A stretch of DNA of 64,000 bases from Spirosoma sp. KUDC1026. Lineage in GTDB: Bacteria; Bacteroidota; Bacteroidia; Cytophagales; Spirosomataceae. The translations under genes were made by a program, and so were the position numbers. Where the stretch lies: NCBI RefSeq assembly GCF_013375035.1, contig NZ_CP056032.1, positions 1,906,001 through 1,970,000 of the forward strand. Reading direction: 5' to 3'. This document shows, piece after piece, positions 8,020 through 16,638 of the stretch; position 1 is the first letter of the stretch, and every line of letters starts with the position of its first letter. The notes under the pieces were generated by a model. The model was not told the DNA's origin. It saw only the letters and a program-made list of their open reading frames with translations, and did no database searches.

Positions 8020-8802
8020 TTGTTGATTTCCGCTTACCTGCGTTACCTGAGTCGCGCCCGCGACGAGCATTCCCTGCATTCTCCTTTCCTGTTTTCGCTG
8101 TACACAAACACGATTCAGACCGATAATCGGCGTGAACCAGCGTTCAGGTCGATCAGACAGCTCCGTAAAGAGCTTCGCCGGAGCACCCAGCTGATCGACA
8201 TTACCGATCTGGGTGCAGGTTCGAAGGTAAATGCGTCCAGGCAACGTACCATCCGGGATATTGCCAGAAACTCGCAGAAGCCAGCCCGCTTCGGTCGGTT
8301 GCTTTACCGACTGATCCGTCGGGCCAATGCCCATACGATTCTCGACCTGGGTACCTCACTGGGTATAACGACCGCTCACCTGGCCGAAGCGGCAAAGCAA
8401 ACCGGCGGGCAGGTAATCACGTTTGAGGGCTGCCCCCAAACGGCTGTCGTAGCGAAACAGAATTTCGAGCAGTTGGGTATTCAGAACGTAACTGTTGTTG
8501 TCGGAAATCTGGACGAAACCTTGGCGGAACAAGTTGGTGCGCTGCCCCCCCTCGATTTTGTTTTCTTCGACGCCAATCACCGTTACGAGCCAACAGTACG
8601 TTATTTCGAGACCTGCCTGACCAATATTCAGAACGATACGGTTTTCGTATTCGACGACATTCATTGGTCTGCCGAAATGGAGCAGGCCTGGCAGTCTATA
8701 AAAGCGCATCCCGCCGTTACCGTTACGGTCGACTTGTTCTGGGTTGGGCTGGTATTCTTCCGCCGGGAGCAGCCCCGGCAGGACTTTATTCTCCGTTTTT
8801 AG
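8020..8802 (+). CDS. Class I SAM-dependent methyltransferase
   Basis: The 260-residue protein has the SAM-binding Rossmann motif ILDLGTSLGITTAHLA (motif I), an acidic residue ending strand 2 (ITFEGCP), and a PPLDFVFFDANHRYE segment like that of O-methyltransferases of the catechol type. The substrate is unknown. Two TTG codons at 8020 and 8023 follow the apaG TAA directly. The ISAYLRYLSRARDEHSLHSPF sequence is conserved-looking right from there, so a TTG start with translational coupling to apaG is likely. The C terminus is rich in aromatic residues. Confidence 0.82.
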   Translation: MLISAYLRYLSRARDEHSLHSPFLFSLYTNTIQTDNRREPAFRSIRQLRKELRRSTQLIDITDLGAGSKVNASRQRTIRDIARNSQKPARFGRLLYRLIRRANAHTILDLGTSLGITTAHLAEAAKQTGGQVITFEGCPQTAVVAKQNFEQLGIQNVTVVVGNLDETLAEQVGALPPLDFVFFDANHRYEPTVRYFETCLTNIQNDTVFVFDDIHWSAEMEQAWQSIKAHPAVTVTVDLFWVGLVFFRREQPRQDFILRF

Positions 8803-8873
8803 TTGAGTATTTTTACCAGAATAGTTCAGGATTTCGTTACCTTTCTGTGTCGATTTTAGAAAGGATGTAACGC

Positions 8874-10238
8874 ATGAAAATTCTGGTTTACAAGGATTTA
8901 TGGTCTACCGCGGTACTGGTTGCTGTATTGATTCAGCTAACAGGCTGTCAGAAAGCTGCGGTAACTGAGGAGGAGCCTGCTGCCGTTGCTACGTTTGAGC
9001 TGATCCAGCAAAAAATACTGACGCCTTCCTGCGCTACGTCGGGTTGCCATGCCTCCGAAAAAGACGGCAGTTTTGCGCAGCACGGGCTGGTGCTGGCCGA
9101 CGGATTGGCCTACCAGAATCTCGTTGGTGTTGATCCCAAGAACAGCGACGCCAAAACGGATGGGCTGAAGCGGGTGAAAGCGTTTGCTGCCTACGAAAGT
9201 CTGCTCTATCATAAACTAAGCGTAATGGCGAGTCACCATACCGGCCGGCAATATGGCAACCCAATGCCACTGGGAAGTGAACCCCTATCTGATGGGCAGG
9301 CTGAATTCATTCGTCGCTGGATTGAAGCGGGAGCCCCAAAAACGGGCGCCGTTGCCGACGCTACCTTGCTAGATAGTAAAACCACAACCGGCGTTGCTTA
9401 TGAGCCCCTACCTGTACCGGCTGTGGGAAAAGGTTTTCAGTTATCTATCCCCACTTTTGAGGTAGCGCCCACGTTCGAGCGGGAGCTGTTTACCCGAAGG
9501 CTGGTCGGCAATACGCAGGATGTCTATGTTAACCGGTTTGAAATAAACATGCGGTCAGGTAGTCATCACTTCGTCGCCTATGATTTCGACAATAAAAACA
9601 TACTGCCCAGTCTGAACGATATTCGGGACCTGCGCAATCCGGACAATTCGCTGAACTGGACAACAGCATTGAGTATGTCGAACCACATTTATCTAGCTGG
9701 CTCGCAGGCACAATATCAGGATTACACGTTCCCCGAAGGAGCCGCGCTGCTGTTGCCCGCCGGAATGTCGCTCGATCTGAACTCGCACTACGTGAACAAG
9801 ACCAGTACGACAACGAAAGGGGAAGCGCAGATCAATCTGTACACGGTTGATCCATCGACAGTAAAACACGTCGTTCGTACGCTTAACCTGAGTAACACCA
9901 GCCTGAAAATTCCCGCCAACAGCCGCGTTACGCTCATTAAATCATTTACGGGAAACAAAACGACCAAAATTCTGGCGCTGACCTCCCATATGCATAAGCT
10001 GGGTGAGAAGTTTGTGATCAAGATTAAAGGTGGCTCCCGCGATGGTGAGGTGGTTTATACCTCAACCGACTGGGAGCACCCTAACATTGTTACGTTCCGT
10101 ACGCCGATTATTCTTCAGAAAGGCGAAGGGCTGACCTCCGAGATTACGTACAACAACACGACCTCGAAAGCTGTCTCGTTTGGCCTGACAAGTGAAGACG
10201 AGATGGGTATTATCTTCGGCTATTACTACGAAGAGTAA
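8874..10238 (+). CDS. Lipoprotein with cytochrome-like CxxxxCH motif and copper type II monooxygenase-like domain
   Basis: The 454-residue product has a lipobox QLTGC with C25 as the lipidated residue. A first domain contains PSCATSGCH (C53, C58, H59), a CxxxxCH variant of the haem-binding motif seen in planctomycete-type cytochromes. It is followed by a PLSDGQAEFIRRWIEAGAP helix typical of such domains. The remainder resembles the two PHM-like jelly rolls of copper type II ascorbate-dependent monooxygenases: GSHHFVAYD, LDLNSHYVN and SHMHKLGEKF are candidate copper-ligand histidines. Whether it is catalytic cannot be told. It is transcribed alone, ending at a strong terminator. Confidence 0.7.
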   Translation: MKILVYKDLWSTAVLVAVLIQLTGCQKAAVTEEEPAAVATFELIQQKILTPSCATSGCHASEKDGSFAQHGLVLADGLAYQNLVGVDPKNSDAKTDGLKRVKAFAAYESLLYHKLSVMASHHTGRQYGNPMPLGSEPLSDGQAEFIRRWIEAGAPKTGAVADATLLDSKTTTGVAYEPLPVPAVGKGFQLSIPTFEVAPTFERELFTRRLVGNTQDVYVNRFEINMRSGSHHFVAYDFDNKNILPSLNDIRDLRNPDNSLNWTTALSMSNHIYLAGSQAQYQDYTFPEGAALLLPAGMSLDLNSHYVNKTSTTTKGEAQINLYTVDPSTVKHVVRTLNLSNTSLKIPANSRVTLIKSFTGNKTTKILALTSHMHKLGEKFVIKIKGGSRDGEVVYTSTDWEHPNIVTFRTPIILQKGEGLTSEITYNNTTSKAVSFGLTSEDEMGIIFGYYYEE

Positions 10239-10259
10239 GTATAGCTTTCAGTAATAAAA

Positions 10260-10299
10260 AACCAGAAGGCCCGACAGATAACTGTCGGGCCTTCTGGTT
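10260..10299. terminator. Strong bidirectional terminator
   Basis: An 18-bp perfect stem (10260-10277 with 10282-10299) around a 4-base ATAA loop lies between the convergent lipoprotein and helicase genes. The core is AGGCCCGACAG / CTGTCGGGCCT. It is preceded by an A-run, which gives a U-run for the helicase transcript. Confidence 0.88.
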
Positions 10300-10358
10300 A
10301 ACTAATCTATACTCGATAAGTAAGTTACTCTCAACGAGTAATTCTTACCGGGCAACCC

Positions 10359-12332
10359 TTATCGGGCGACTTCAATATTTACGCGACGACCTTTGATCGT
10401 ATTGCCTTCCATGGCGTCAACAACGCGGTTCGCTACGTCTTTCGGTACGTCAACGTACGTGAACTTGTCGAAGATGTCGATGCTACCAATGGTGTTGCCT
10501 GGAATGTTGGCTTCGCCAGCAATGGCACCTACGATATCGCCCGGACGAACGTAATCTTTCCGGCCAATGCTCACCATCAGACGAGTCATGCTGGCATCGC
10601 GTTCGCGGGGAGCACGTTGGTTATCGCGATCGAAGTATTTTCCTTCACCACGACCACCATCACGTGGACCAAAGTTACGATCACCACCGCGCTCGCGGTC
10701 GCCAAAGCGACCACCCCGGTCCGAACTTTCGTTCCGGCCAAAGCGCGAACCGCCCCGATCGAAGCGGCCTTCGCCACGACCATCACGGTCGCCAAAGCGC
10801 GAGCCCGTCGAGCTACGACGATCATCCGAACGGCCACCGAAGCGATCGTTACGGTCACCACCCCGCTCCCGACGGCGGTCATCTTCCAGACCCAGGTTCT
10901 GATCAGCGAATTCATTTTTCTCCAGACCCATGCTGCGTTTTACCAGCGCGGCAACAACCTGTTCGGTCGACAGGCCAGCGTGGTGCAGTTGCGTCAGAAT
11001 ATCATCGTATAGGTTCAGATCTGAACTGTCCTGAACCGTTTGTTTCAGTTGTTCGATGAAGCGGGCTTTCCGAACGCCAACGATGTCTTCGAAGGAAGGA
11101 ATAACGCCTTTTTCAACTTTCACTTTGGTATACGACTGGATTTCGCGGAAACGATATTTTTCGTCGCGACCAACCATCGAGAACGCCCGGCCTGATTTGC
11201 CAGCGCGGCCCGTCCGGCCAATCCGGTGTACGTAATATTCTTCGTCGAGTGGGATGTCGAAGTTGATAACGGCATCCACGTCGTCTACGTCAATACCCCG
11301 AGCGGCTACGTCCGTAGCAACCAGAATACTGGTCGTACCCGCCCGGAACTTGCTCATTACGTTGTTCCGCTGCGCCTGACGTAGGTCACCGTGTAAGCCT
11401 TCGGCCGAGTAACCACGAATCTGCAGGTCTTCAACGATTTCGTCAACCTTACGCTTCGTGTTACAGAACACCAGCATTAGTTTCAGGTCGTACATGTCGA
11501 TCAGACGGCACATCACCTCAACTTTCGCTTTTGGTTTTACTTCAAAGTAGACCTGCTCAATGTTGGTGTTCGTCAGTTCTTTCTTAACGACTTTCACCAG
11601 CACCGGATCTTTCTGAAACTTCTGGGTGATCTGCATGATCGGCTTCGACATCGTCGCCGAGAACAGAATCGTCTGCCGCTCTTCGGGCATTTCTTCCAGA
11701 ATGCTTTCGATATCTTCCCGGAAGCCCATGTCCAGCATCTCATCGGCCTCGTCCAGAATCATCATCTTGACGTTGTCGAGTTTGAGCGTGTTCCGCTCCA
11801 TGTGGTCCATCACGCGGCCCGGCGTACCGATAACAACGTGCACACCACCTTTCAGGGAGCGGATCTGACGTTCGATCGAGTCACCACCGTAAATGGCCTC
11901 GATGCGGACGCCCCGTTTGAATTTCGCCAATTTCCGGAATTCTTCGGATACCTGAAGTGCCAGTTCGCGGGTTGGGCATAGGATAAGCGCCTGTACCGAC
12001 CGGTCCTGAACGTCGATCAGTTCGAGCGTTGGAATTCCAAAGGCAGCCGTTTTACCGGTACCGGTTTGTGCCTGACCAATCACGTCACGACCTTCCAGGA
12101 TAGGAGGGATCGCTTCGGCCTGGATCGGCGAAGGGCTAATAAAGCCCATTTCGGTAACGGCCTGCAGCAGGTCTTCCGAAATGTTTAAATCAGAGAAAAG
12201 AATTTGATTGGGGTTGGCAACCAGGCTTGTTACAACTTCCGGTGCGTTGTCTTCAGCCTGGGCAGTAAGTTCTTGTTGTGGCGTTGACAGGTCAATTTCC
12301 TGATCAACGATGTTTGTTTCGTTCGTTTGCAT
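10359..12332 (-). CDS. DEAD-box ATP-dependent RNA helicase with RGG tail and DbpA-type RNA-binding domain
   Basis: The 657-residue protein carries all DEAD-box motifs: Q motif region (FISPSPIQAEAIPP), AQTGTGKTA (motif I), PTREL, TPGR, DEAD (II), SAT (III), and HRIGRTGRAG (VI). The linker after the helicase core is an RGG/RD-rich stretch (GRSDDRRSS, RGGSRFGR, RGGDRNFGPR). The C terminus is a DbpA-like RNA-recognition fold (TRLMVSIGRKDYVRPGDIVGAI to VNIEV). Proteins of this layout act in ribosome assembly and cold-shock RNA unwinding. Plus-strand open frames over the RGG region are shadows caused by its repetitive codons. The leader is unusually long. Confidence 0.95.
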   Translation of the reverse strand: MQTNETNIVDQEIDLSTPQQELTAQAEDNAPEVVTSLVANPNQILFSDLNISEDLLQAVTEMGFISPSPIQAEAIPPILEGRDVIGQAQTGTGKTAAFGIPTLELIDVQDRSVQALILCPTRELALQVSEEFRKLAKFKRGVRIEAIYGGDSIERQIRSLKGGVHVVIGTPGRVMDHMERNTLKLDNVKMMILDEADEMLDMGFREDIESILEEMPEERQTILFSATMSKPIMQITQKFQKDPVLVKVVKKELTNTNIEQVYFEVKPKAKVEVMCRLIDMYDLKLMLVFCNTKRKVDEIVEDLQIRGYSAEGLHGDLRQAQRNNVMSKFRAGTTSILVATDVAARGIDVDDVDAVINFDIPLDEEYYVHRIGRTGRAGKSGRAFSMVGRDEKYRFREIQSYTKVKVEKGVIPSFEDIVGVRKARFIEQLKQTVQDSSDLNLYDDILTQLHHAGLSTEQVVAALVKRSMGLEKNEFADQNLGLEDDRRRERGGDRNDRFGGRSDDRRSSTGSRFGDRDGRGEGRFDRGGSRFGRNESSDRGGRFGDRERGGDRNFGPRDGGRGEGKYFDRDNQRAPRERDASMTRLMVSIGRKDYVRPGDIVGAIAGEANIPGNTIGSIDIFDKFTYVDVPKDVANRVVDAMEGNTIKGRRVNIEVAR

Positions 12333-12661
12333 TGTTCTTGGAAAGATGTAAAATCATAAACTCCCCAAGCAAAGACGAGATATGTGTGCGAGTAAAAGCG
12401 CGGTATTGTGAAAATTGCCCAACAGACGAAGTACCCAAACGACCACCCATTTTAACGGTCTGATCCCCACCTAACCAGGGGAAAGCACTACGTAACAACT
12501 TGACGATTAGCCCACGCGCGAGAATTCAAATCCCGGTTGCTCCCGCAGGAGCGTCCACACAGAAAACCCATCCTATACATCCGGACTCTGTCAGACCCAA
12601 CTCAGCGTGTAAAAAAGGAGAGAAACAGAAGTGCGACGGATGTCGCTTGTAAAATCTGGTG
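12333..12661 (-). other. Long 5' leader of the helicase gene
   Basis: From the predicted start site near 12655 to the ATG is about 320 bases with no convincing coding frame. It includes small hairpins, for example GCTCC-TGCG-GGAGC near 12539-12552. Long structured leaders precede cold-shock RNA helicase genes in other bacteria, which suggests control by RNA structure or by the helicase itself. I recognise no known riboswitch fold. Confidence 0.4.
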
Positions 12662-12692
12662 CAAAACTAAGCAAAGTGTGTGCAAAAAGCAA
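12662..12692 (-). promoter_or_regulatory. Putative promoter of the DEAD-box helicase
   Basis: On the minus strand TTG (12692-12690), 20 bases, then TAGTTTTG (12669-12662) is an exact match to the Bacteroidota TTG-N20-TAnnTTTG form. Confidence 0.5.
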
Positions 12693-12829
12693 GTGTGCGC
12701 TGTATTAAATTGTATTTAATAGAGAAAACCATCCTCAAACAGCTAGTATTCTCTTTTCCCGATCGATTTTACATGAAAACCGGGTAGTTCTGAAAAGTGT
12801 TACTGATTTTAATCCGCTACGTTTGGCCT

Positions 12830-13060
12830 ATGAACCCGACTGTTGGTAAATACATTTTGTTGGTTGGCCTGGCGCTCGTGCTGATTGGAGCTATTGTTTA
12901 TTTTTTCGGAGATAAGCTGGGGTGGCTGGGACGCTTACCGGGCGACATCCGGGTGGAGAGCAAAAATGGGGGAGGTTTTTACTTCCCCATTGTAACCTGC
13001 ATTGTCGTCAGCATTCTTCTGAACATTATTCTCGCGCTGATCCGACGCTTTTTCGGATAG
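12830..13060 (+). CDS. DUF2905 family small membrane protein
   Basis: The 76-residue protein from ATG 12830 has two hydrophobic segments (about residues 6-27 and 47-70) separated by the family signature WLGRLPGDIRVE and a FYFPIVTC segment. DUF2905 proteins are small inner-membrane proteins of unknown role, usually 65-80 residues. A GTG at 12797 would add 11 residues, but MNPTVGKYILL fits the family length better. The 3' end overlaps the convergent secreted-protein gene by 35 bases. Confidence 0.85.
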   Translation: MNPTVGKYILLVGLALVLIGAIVYFFGDKLGWLGRLPGDIRVESKNGGGFYFPIVTCIVVSILLNIILALIRRFFG

Positions 13061-14594
13061 AGGCATCAGCGGTACCGCTGGGTGGCTGATCGGGGTCGTA
13101 CGTCAGTTTGTTGAGGTAAAAGACCTCCCGCGGGTTCGTCGAATTGGTAGACGTAATTTTCTGAAAGCCAAACGCCAGGAAATGCCGTCCGTACCAGGCC
13201 ATCAGATTATCCTGCGCTGAGAACATAATTTTTTCGTTTTCCCGGCTGGTGCCGAGTTTTATTTTCTCTGTTTCCCGCAGAATCTTATTGCCCTGAATTA
13301 CTTCCATGTTGATGGCACCTTCATATGGATAGGCCAGTACCATACGATCACCCTGCTGCGAAAGCTGAACCATCTGGGTCAGATCGCGGCTGAGCAGTTG
13401 TTTAATCGGCAGGCAGTTGTCCCACAAAAGTTTTCCCATTTTGTCGAATCCACAAATGAAGGCGTGGGTATAATGAAAGCCTTCGTAGCGGTCCATGCCA
13501 CGTGTGTAGGCCGTATTTGTTAGAGCGCTGCCCCGGTACTGCGGGTAATACACTTCAGCAACCAGTGTCAGGCCGTCGGCGGTTGGCTGCAGGTCGTGTA
13601 CGAGCAGCCGGTAGCGGAATTTGTAGTCTTTTCCCTCTTCTTTCTTCCGTTTGGCCCGCGCCAGAATTTTTTGCTGACGTTCGGGTTTCATGTAATTGAA
13701 AAAGTTCTGAAGCTGCGAAAACTCGATGAACTGCATGTCCTTGATGGCATCGTCGGCGGCTGTGGCGGGTTCGTCGTGATGAATACGCGTTACGTATACG
13801 CCCTGCGAGTAGGGCGTGCAGTCGGTGGAGTAGTTACCAACCAGCAGCGATTCGCGTTCGTTGACAGGCAGGAGTTTCCCCGAGATAAGGCTATTTCTGG
13901 CGTTGGAGAAGTCGATGGTACGTAGCGGACGGGATTCGTAATTGTACGTACGGATAGAGAACTGACACCGCCGTTTCGAGGAATGAACCAGTATATTGAC
14001 TTCCCGTCGGGCCTCATCCAGCTCAATACTGCTCAATTCCAGATTGTTGGCGTACAGGCCGGGCAGCACCTTGGTAGACCGGTCAAACAAAGAGAACACC
14101 ATCACAACGGGGCGGTTGTGGTGATAGCCACCTACGTAAGCCTGGCTATCCAGTACTTTGAACTGACGGATATCGAACTGGTCGAGCAGGGTACCCTCGA
14201 AGGTTTCGATAGCCCCGTCGCCGAGATGGATTCGTAGAAATTGATACTTGTTCGTATCGTACTCCCGAAAGAGCTGGTACAGGTACTGGTCATTATGATA
14301 GGCCTGAATCTGGCGATATTTAGTGTCCTGTTTGTACCCCGCGTACCAGATTGGTTTGAGGTTCCAGTTGAGCCGCTGGTAAATGAACCGAACGGGTTCG
14401 TTCGAGAAAAAGCCCCCCGACTGAATGGTGACCAGCACGCCCTGCTCGGCCAGGGGCGTTACGTCGAAGGACTCGACTTCGTTGGGGTTGGCCGGAATTT
14501 CAAGACGCGTGGACTGGGTAAGCTGCGCCAGCGCTACCGGTCCTGCTATCAGCGATCCCGCCAGAAGAAGGATTACTAGGAGAACTTGCTTCAT
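13026..14594 (-). CDS. Secreted protein of unknown function
   Basis: The 522-residue product (ATG 14594) starts with a clear signal peptide, MKQVLLVILLLAGSLIAG to about residue 24 (VALAQ). The rest is beta-rich with repeating aromatic strands (FIYQRLNWNLKPIWYAGY, LLVHDLQPTADGLTLVAEVYYPQY, AFICGFDKMGKLLWDNCLP) of the kind seen in beta-propeller-like proteins, but I do not recognise a family. A basic segment KILARAKRKKEEGKDYKF lies in the middle. The final 30 residues look disordered. It could be extended 11 residues to 14627, but the extension precedes the signal peptide and is unlikely. Its 3' end overlaps the DUF2905 gene. Confidence 0.75.
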   Translation of the reverse strand: MKQVLLVILLLAGSLIAGPVALAQLTQSTRLEIPANPNEVESFDVTPLAEQGVLVTIQSGGFFSNEPVRFIYQRLNWNLKPIWYAGYKQDTKYRQIQAYHNDQYLYQLFREYDTNKYQFLRIHLGDGAIETFEGTLLDQFDIRQFKVLDSQAYVGGYHHNRPVVMVFSLFDRSTKVLPGLYANNLELSSIELDEARREVNILVHSSKRRCQFSIRTYNYESRPLRTIDFSNARNSLISGKLLPVNERESLLVGNYSTDCTPYSQGVYVTRIHHDEPATAADDAIKDMQFIEFSQLQNFFNYMKPERQQKILARAKRKKEEGKDYKFRYRLLVHDLQPTADGLTLVAEVYYPQYRGSALTNTAYTRGMDRYEGFHYTHAFICGFDKMGKLLWDNCLPIKQLLSRDLTQMVQLSQQGDRMVLAYPYEGAINMEVIQGNKILRETEKIKLGTSRENEKIMFSAQDNLMAWYGRHFLAFGFQKITSTNSTNPREVFYLNKLTYDPDQPPSGTADASIRKSVGSARE

Positions 14595-14936
14595 AACGTA
14601 TAGAATGAATCCGGCACGGCTGTACACATAGCATACACGCCAACCGGTGTCTGATTAGTCTTGATATAGGATGAAGCAGGTCGATCCTGAAACATCCTGA
14701 TTATAAATATACAAACTATTCTGGTGTCAATTCGGCATTTGCGGGGGGCGTAAATTATTTATGGGAACAGACCCGTTGAGCGGCCGACTAAGAACTGAAG
14801 CAGAGCGGAATATTGTTTTGTGAGCAGGAAGACAGTAGCATTAATTCCATAATATCCCCAACTTTACCGGCTGAAAGGGATTGGCGGTTAAGGTCCCCTA
14901 ATTTGAAAATAAATAAAACCGTTTTTCTATACACTT
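14595..14936. other. Divergent intergenic region with no gene
   Basis: This 342-base gap separates the secreted-protein gene (leftward) from fbaA (rightward) and must hold both promoters. I see no exact TTG-N19/20-TAnnTTTG match. The nearest is CTAATTTG around 14899-14906 before fbaA. No open frame here looks like a gene. Confidence 0.5.
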
Positions 14937-16016
14937 ATGAGCGAAGTAGCAACCCGATTCGCCCCCGGCGTCATTACTGGCGATGGCGTTTCTGATATTT
15001 TCCGTCATGCCAACGAAAACGATTACGCTTTACCGGCGGTCAACGTCGTTGGAACTGATTCTGTTAACGCGGTTCTGGAAGCGGCTAAGGCTGTTAATTC
15101 GCCGGTAATTGTTCAGTTTTCGAACGGTGGCGGTATTTTTTACGCGGGTAAGAGCTTACCAAACGATAAGCAACAGGCTGCGATTGCGGGTTCGGTTTCG
15201 GGTGCCCAGCACGTACATACTGTAGCCGAATTGTATGGAGTGCCCGTTATTCTGCATACTGATCACTGCGCGAAGAAACTGCTTCCCTGGATTGATGGTC
15301 TGCTGGAAGCCAGTGAACGCCATTTCGACAAAACGGGTAAGCCCCTGTTCTCGTCGCACATGCTGGATTTGTCCGAAGAGCCAATCGAAGAGAACATTGA
15401 AATCTCCTGCAAATATTTCGAGCGGATGGCCAAAATGGGCATGACACTGGAAATTGAGCTGGGTGTAACGGGTGGTGAAGAAGATGGCGTCGATAACTCG
15501 GACGTTGATGATTCAAAACTGTACACGCAGCCTTCGGAAGTAGCGTATGCATACGAAGAACTGAAGAAAATTTCGCCGAACTTCACGATTGCGGCTGCCT
15601 TCGGTAACGTGCACGGTGTGTACAAGCCAGGGAACGTAAAACTGTCGCCGATCATTCTGAAAAACTCGCAGGATCATATCCAGGAGAAGTTCGGCACTGG
15701 TCCGCTGCCCGTCAACTTCGTATTCCACGGTGGTTCGGGCTCGACTCGCGCCGAAATTCGGGAAGCGATCCAGTACGGTGCCGTGAAAATGAACATCGAC
15801 ACCGACGTTCAATGGTCGACCTGGGAAGGTATCCTGAACTACTACAAGTCGAAAGAAGGCTATCTGCAATCGCAGCTGGGCAACCCAGAGGGACCAGATT
15901 CGCCGAACAAAAAATACTACGACCCACGCGTATGGCTGCGGAAGGGGGAAGAAAGCATGGTTGCCCGCCTGAAAGTTGCGTTCGAAGATCTGAACTGCAT
16001 CAACCGGCTGGCGTAA
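14937..16016 (+). CDS. fbaA: Class II fructose-bisphosphate aldolase
   Basis: The enzyme splits fructose-1,6-bisphosphate into dihydroxyacetone phosphate and glyceraldehyde-3-phosphate using zinc, in glycolysis and gluconeogenesis. At 359 residues it has the length of the E. coli FbaA (class IIA) type. HTDHCAKK carries catalytic D109 and zinc ligand H110. Other signatures are ELGVTGGEEDGV, FGNVHGVYKPGNV with a zinc histidine, FHGGSGS (phosphate binding) and MNIDTDVQW. The gene stands alone, followed by a hairpin terminator. Confidence 0.97.
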   Translation: MSEVATRFAPGVITGDGVSDIFRHANENDYALPAVNVVGTDSVNAVLEAAKAVNSPVIVQFSNGGGIFYAGKSLPNDKQQAAIAGSVSGAQHVHTVAELYGVPVILHTDHCAKKLLPWIDGLLEASERHFDKTGKPLFSSHMLDLSEEPIEENIEISCKYFERMAKMGMTLEIELGVTGGEEDGVDNSDVDDSKLYTQPSEVAYAYEELKKISPNFTIAAAFGNVHGVYKPGNVKLSPIILKNSQDHIQEKFGTGPLPVNFVFHGGSGSTRAEIREAIQYGAVKMNIDTDVQWSTWEGILNYYKSKEGYLQSQLGNPEGPDSPNKKYYDPRVWLRKGEESMVARLKVAFEDLNCINRLA

Positions 16017-16032
16017 TCAGCTAAGCTAAGTT

Positions 16033-16083
16033 ACCAATCGGGGTGTCTGCTGCGTACTACGTGGTCAGGCACCCCGGTTTTGG
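16033..16083 (+). terminator. fbaA terminator
   Basis: CCAATCGGGGTGTCTG pairs imperfectly with CAGGCACCCCGGTTTTGG across a 15-base loop and is followed by a T-rich tract, in the plus direction after fbaA. Confidence 0.65.
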
Positions 16084-16146
16084 TTTTGTGAACTTGTCAG
16101 CGGAAAACTGTTTTTCTTTATATTTAAGCAACTAATTGAACCGGCA

Positions 16147-16638
16147 ATGGCAGACGTAGCAGAACAGGTAGTTGAGGAAGTTGTCCGCTCAGAGTACGAA
16201 CGCGAACGCGGAAAACCCATGCCCAGCAAAAACCATTCACGGCTGCAAGCGAGATTATCAAAGGAGATAATAGTCTACTACGGTGACCAGTTCGATGTCT
16301 ACAGTGAACTCTCGCTGGAATCCCCCAATCCGCCCTACGTTCCTGATCTGTGTATATTTCCCACTGAACCGTCAAACTGGCGGGAGGATGAGGTAAAGGT
16401 AAGTGCCGTCCCCCTAACGGTAATTGAGATTGTTTCCCCGTCGCAAACCGATACCCAGCTAACCGCCAAATCGGTAGATTACTTCGCGGCTGGTGTACGA
16501 TCCTACTGGCTGGTCCAACCCGTATTGAGAACTGTATTTGTGCTCCTGCCCGACGGCAGCGAACTCGTTTTTCATAACGACGTACTTACTGATCCCACGA
16601 ACGGGGTCGAGGTTGACCTGAAACAGATATTCCGGTAG
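16147..16638 (+). CDS. Uma2 family protein (DUF820)
   Basis: The 163-residue product is close to full Uma2 length, though on the short side. The PD-(D/E)XK-like pattern is visible: a YVPDLCIFPTE strand with the Asp, then VPLTVIEIVSPSQT with the Glu, then KSVDYFAAGVRSYWLVQP. The last segment corresponds to the C-terminal signature of the fragment at the window start. Uma2 genes are often scattered singly in Cytophagales genomes. The last 53 bases overlap the 3' end of the convergent exosortase gene. Confidence 0.85.
   Translation: MADVAEQVVEEVVRSEYERERGKPMPSKNHSRLQARLSKEIIVYYGDQFDVYSELSLESPNPPYVPDLCIFPTEPSNWREDEVKVSAVPLTVIEIVSPSQTDTQLTAKSVDYFAAGVRSYWLVQPVLRTVFVLLPDGSELVFHNDVLTDPTNGVEVDLKQIFR

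Noticed and set aside
10567-11059. Long plus-strand open frames rich in Arg/Ser/Pro
   Set aside because: They are shadows of the RGG/RD-rich codons of the helicase gene on the minus strand. They have no family features and no promoter.
12797-12829. GTG start for the DUF2905 gene
   Set aside because: The 11 extra residues are unlike the family; ATG 12830 gives the normal length.
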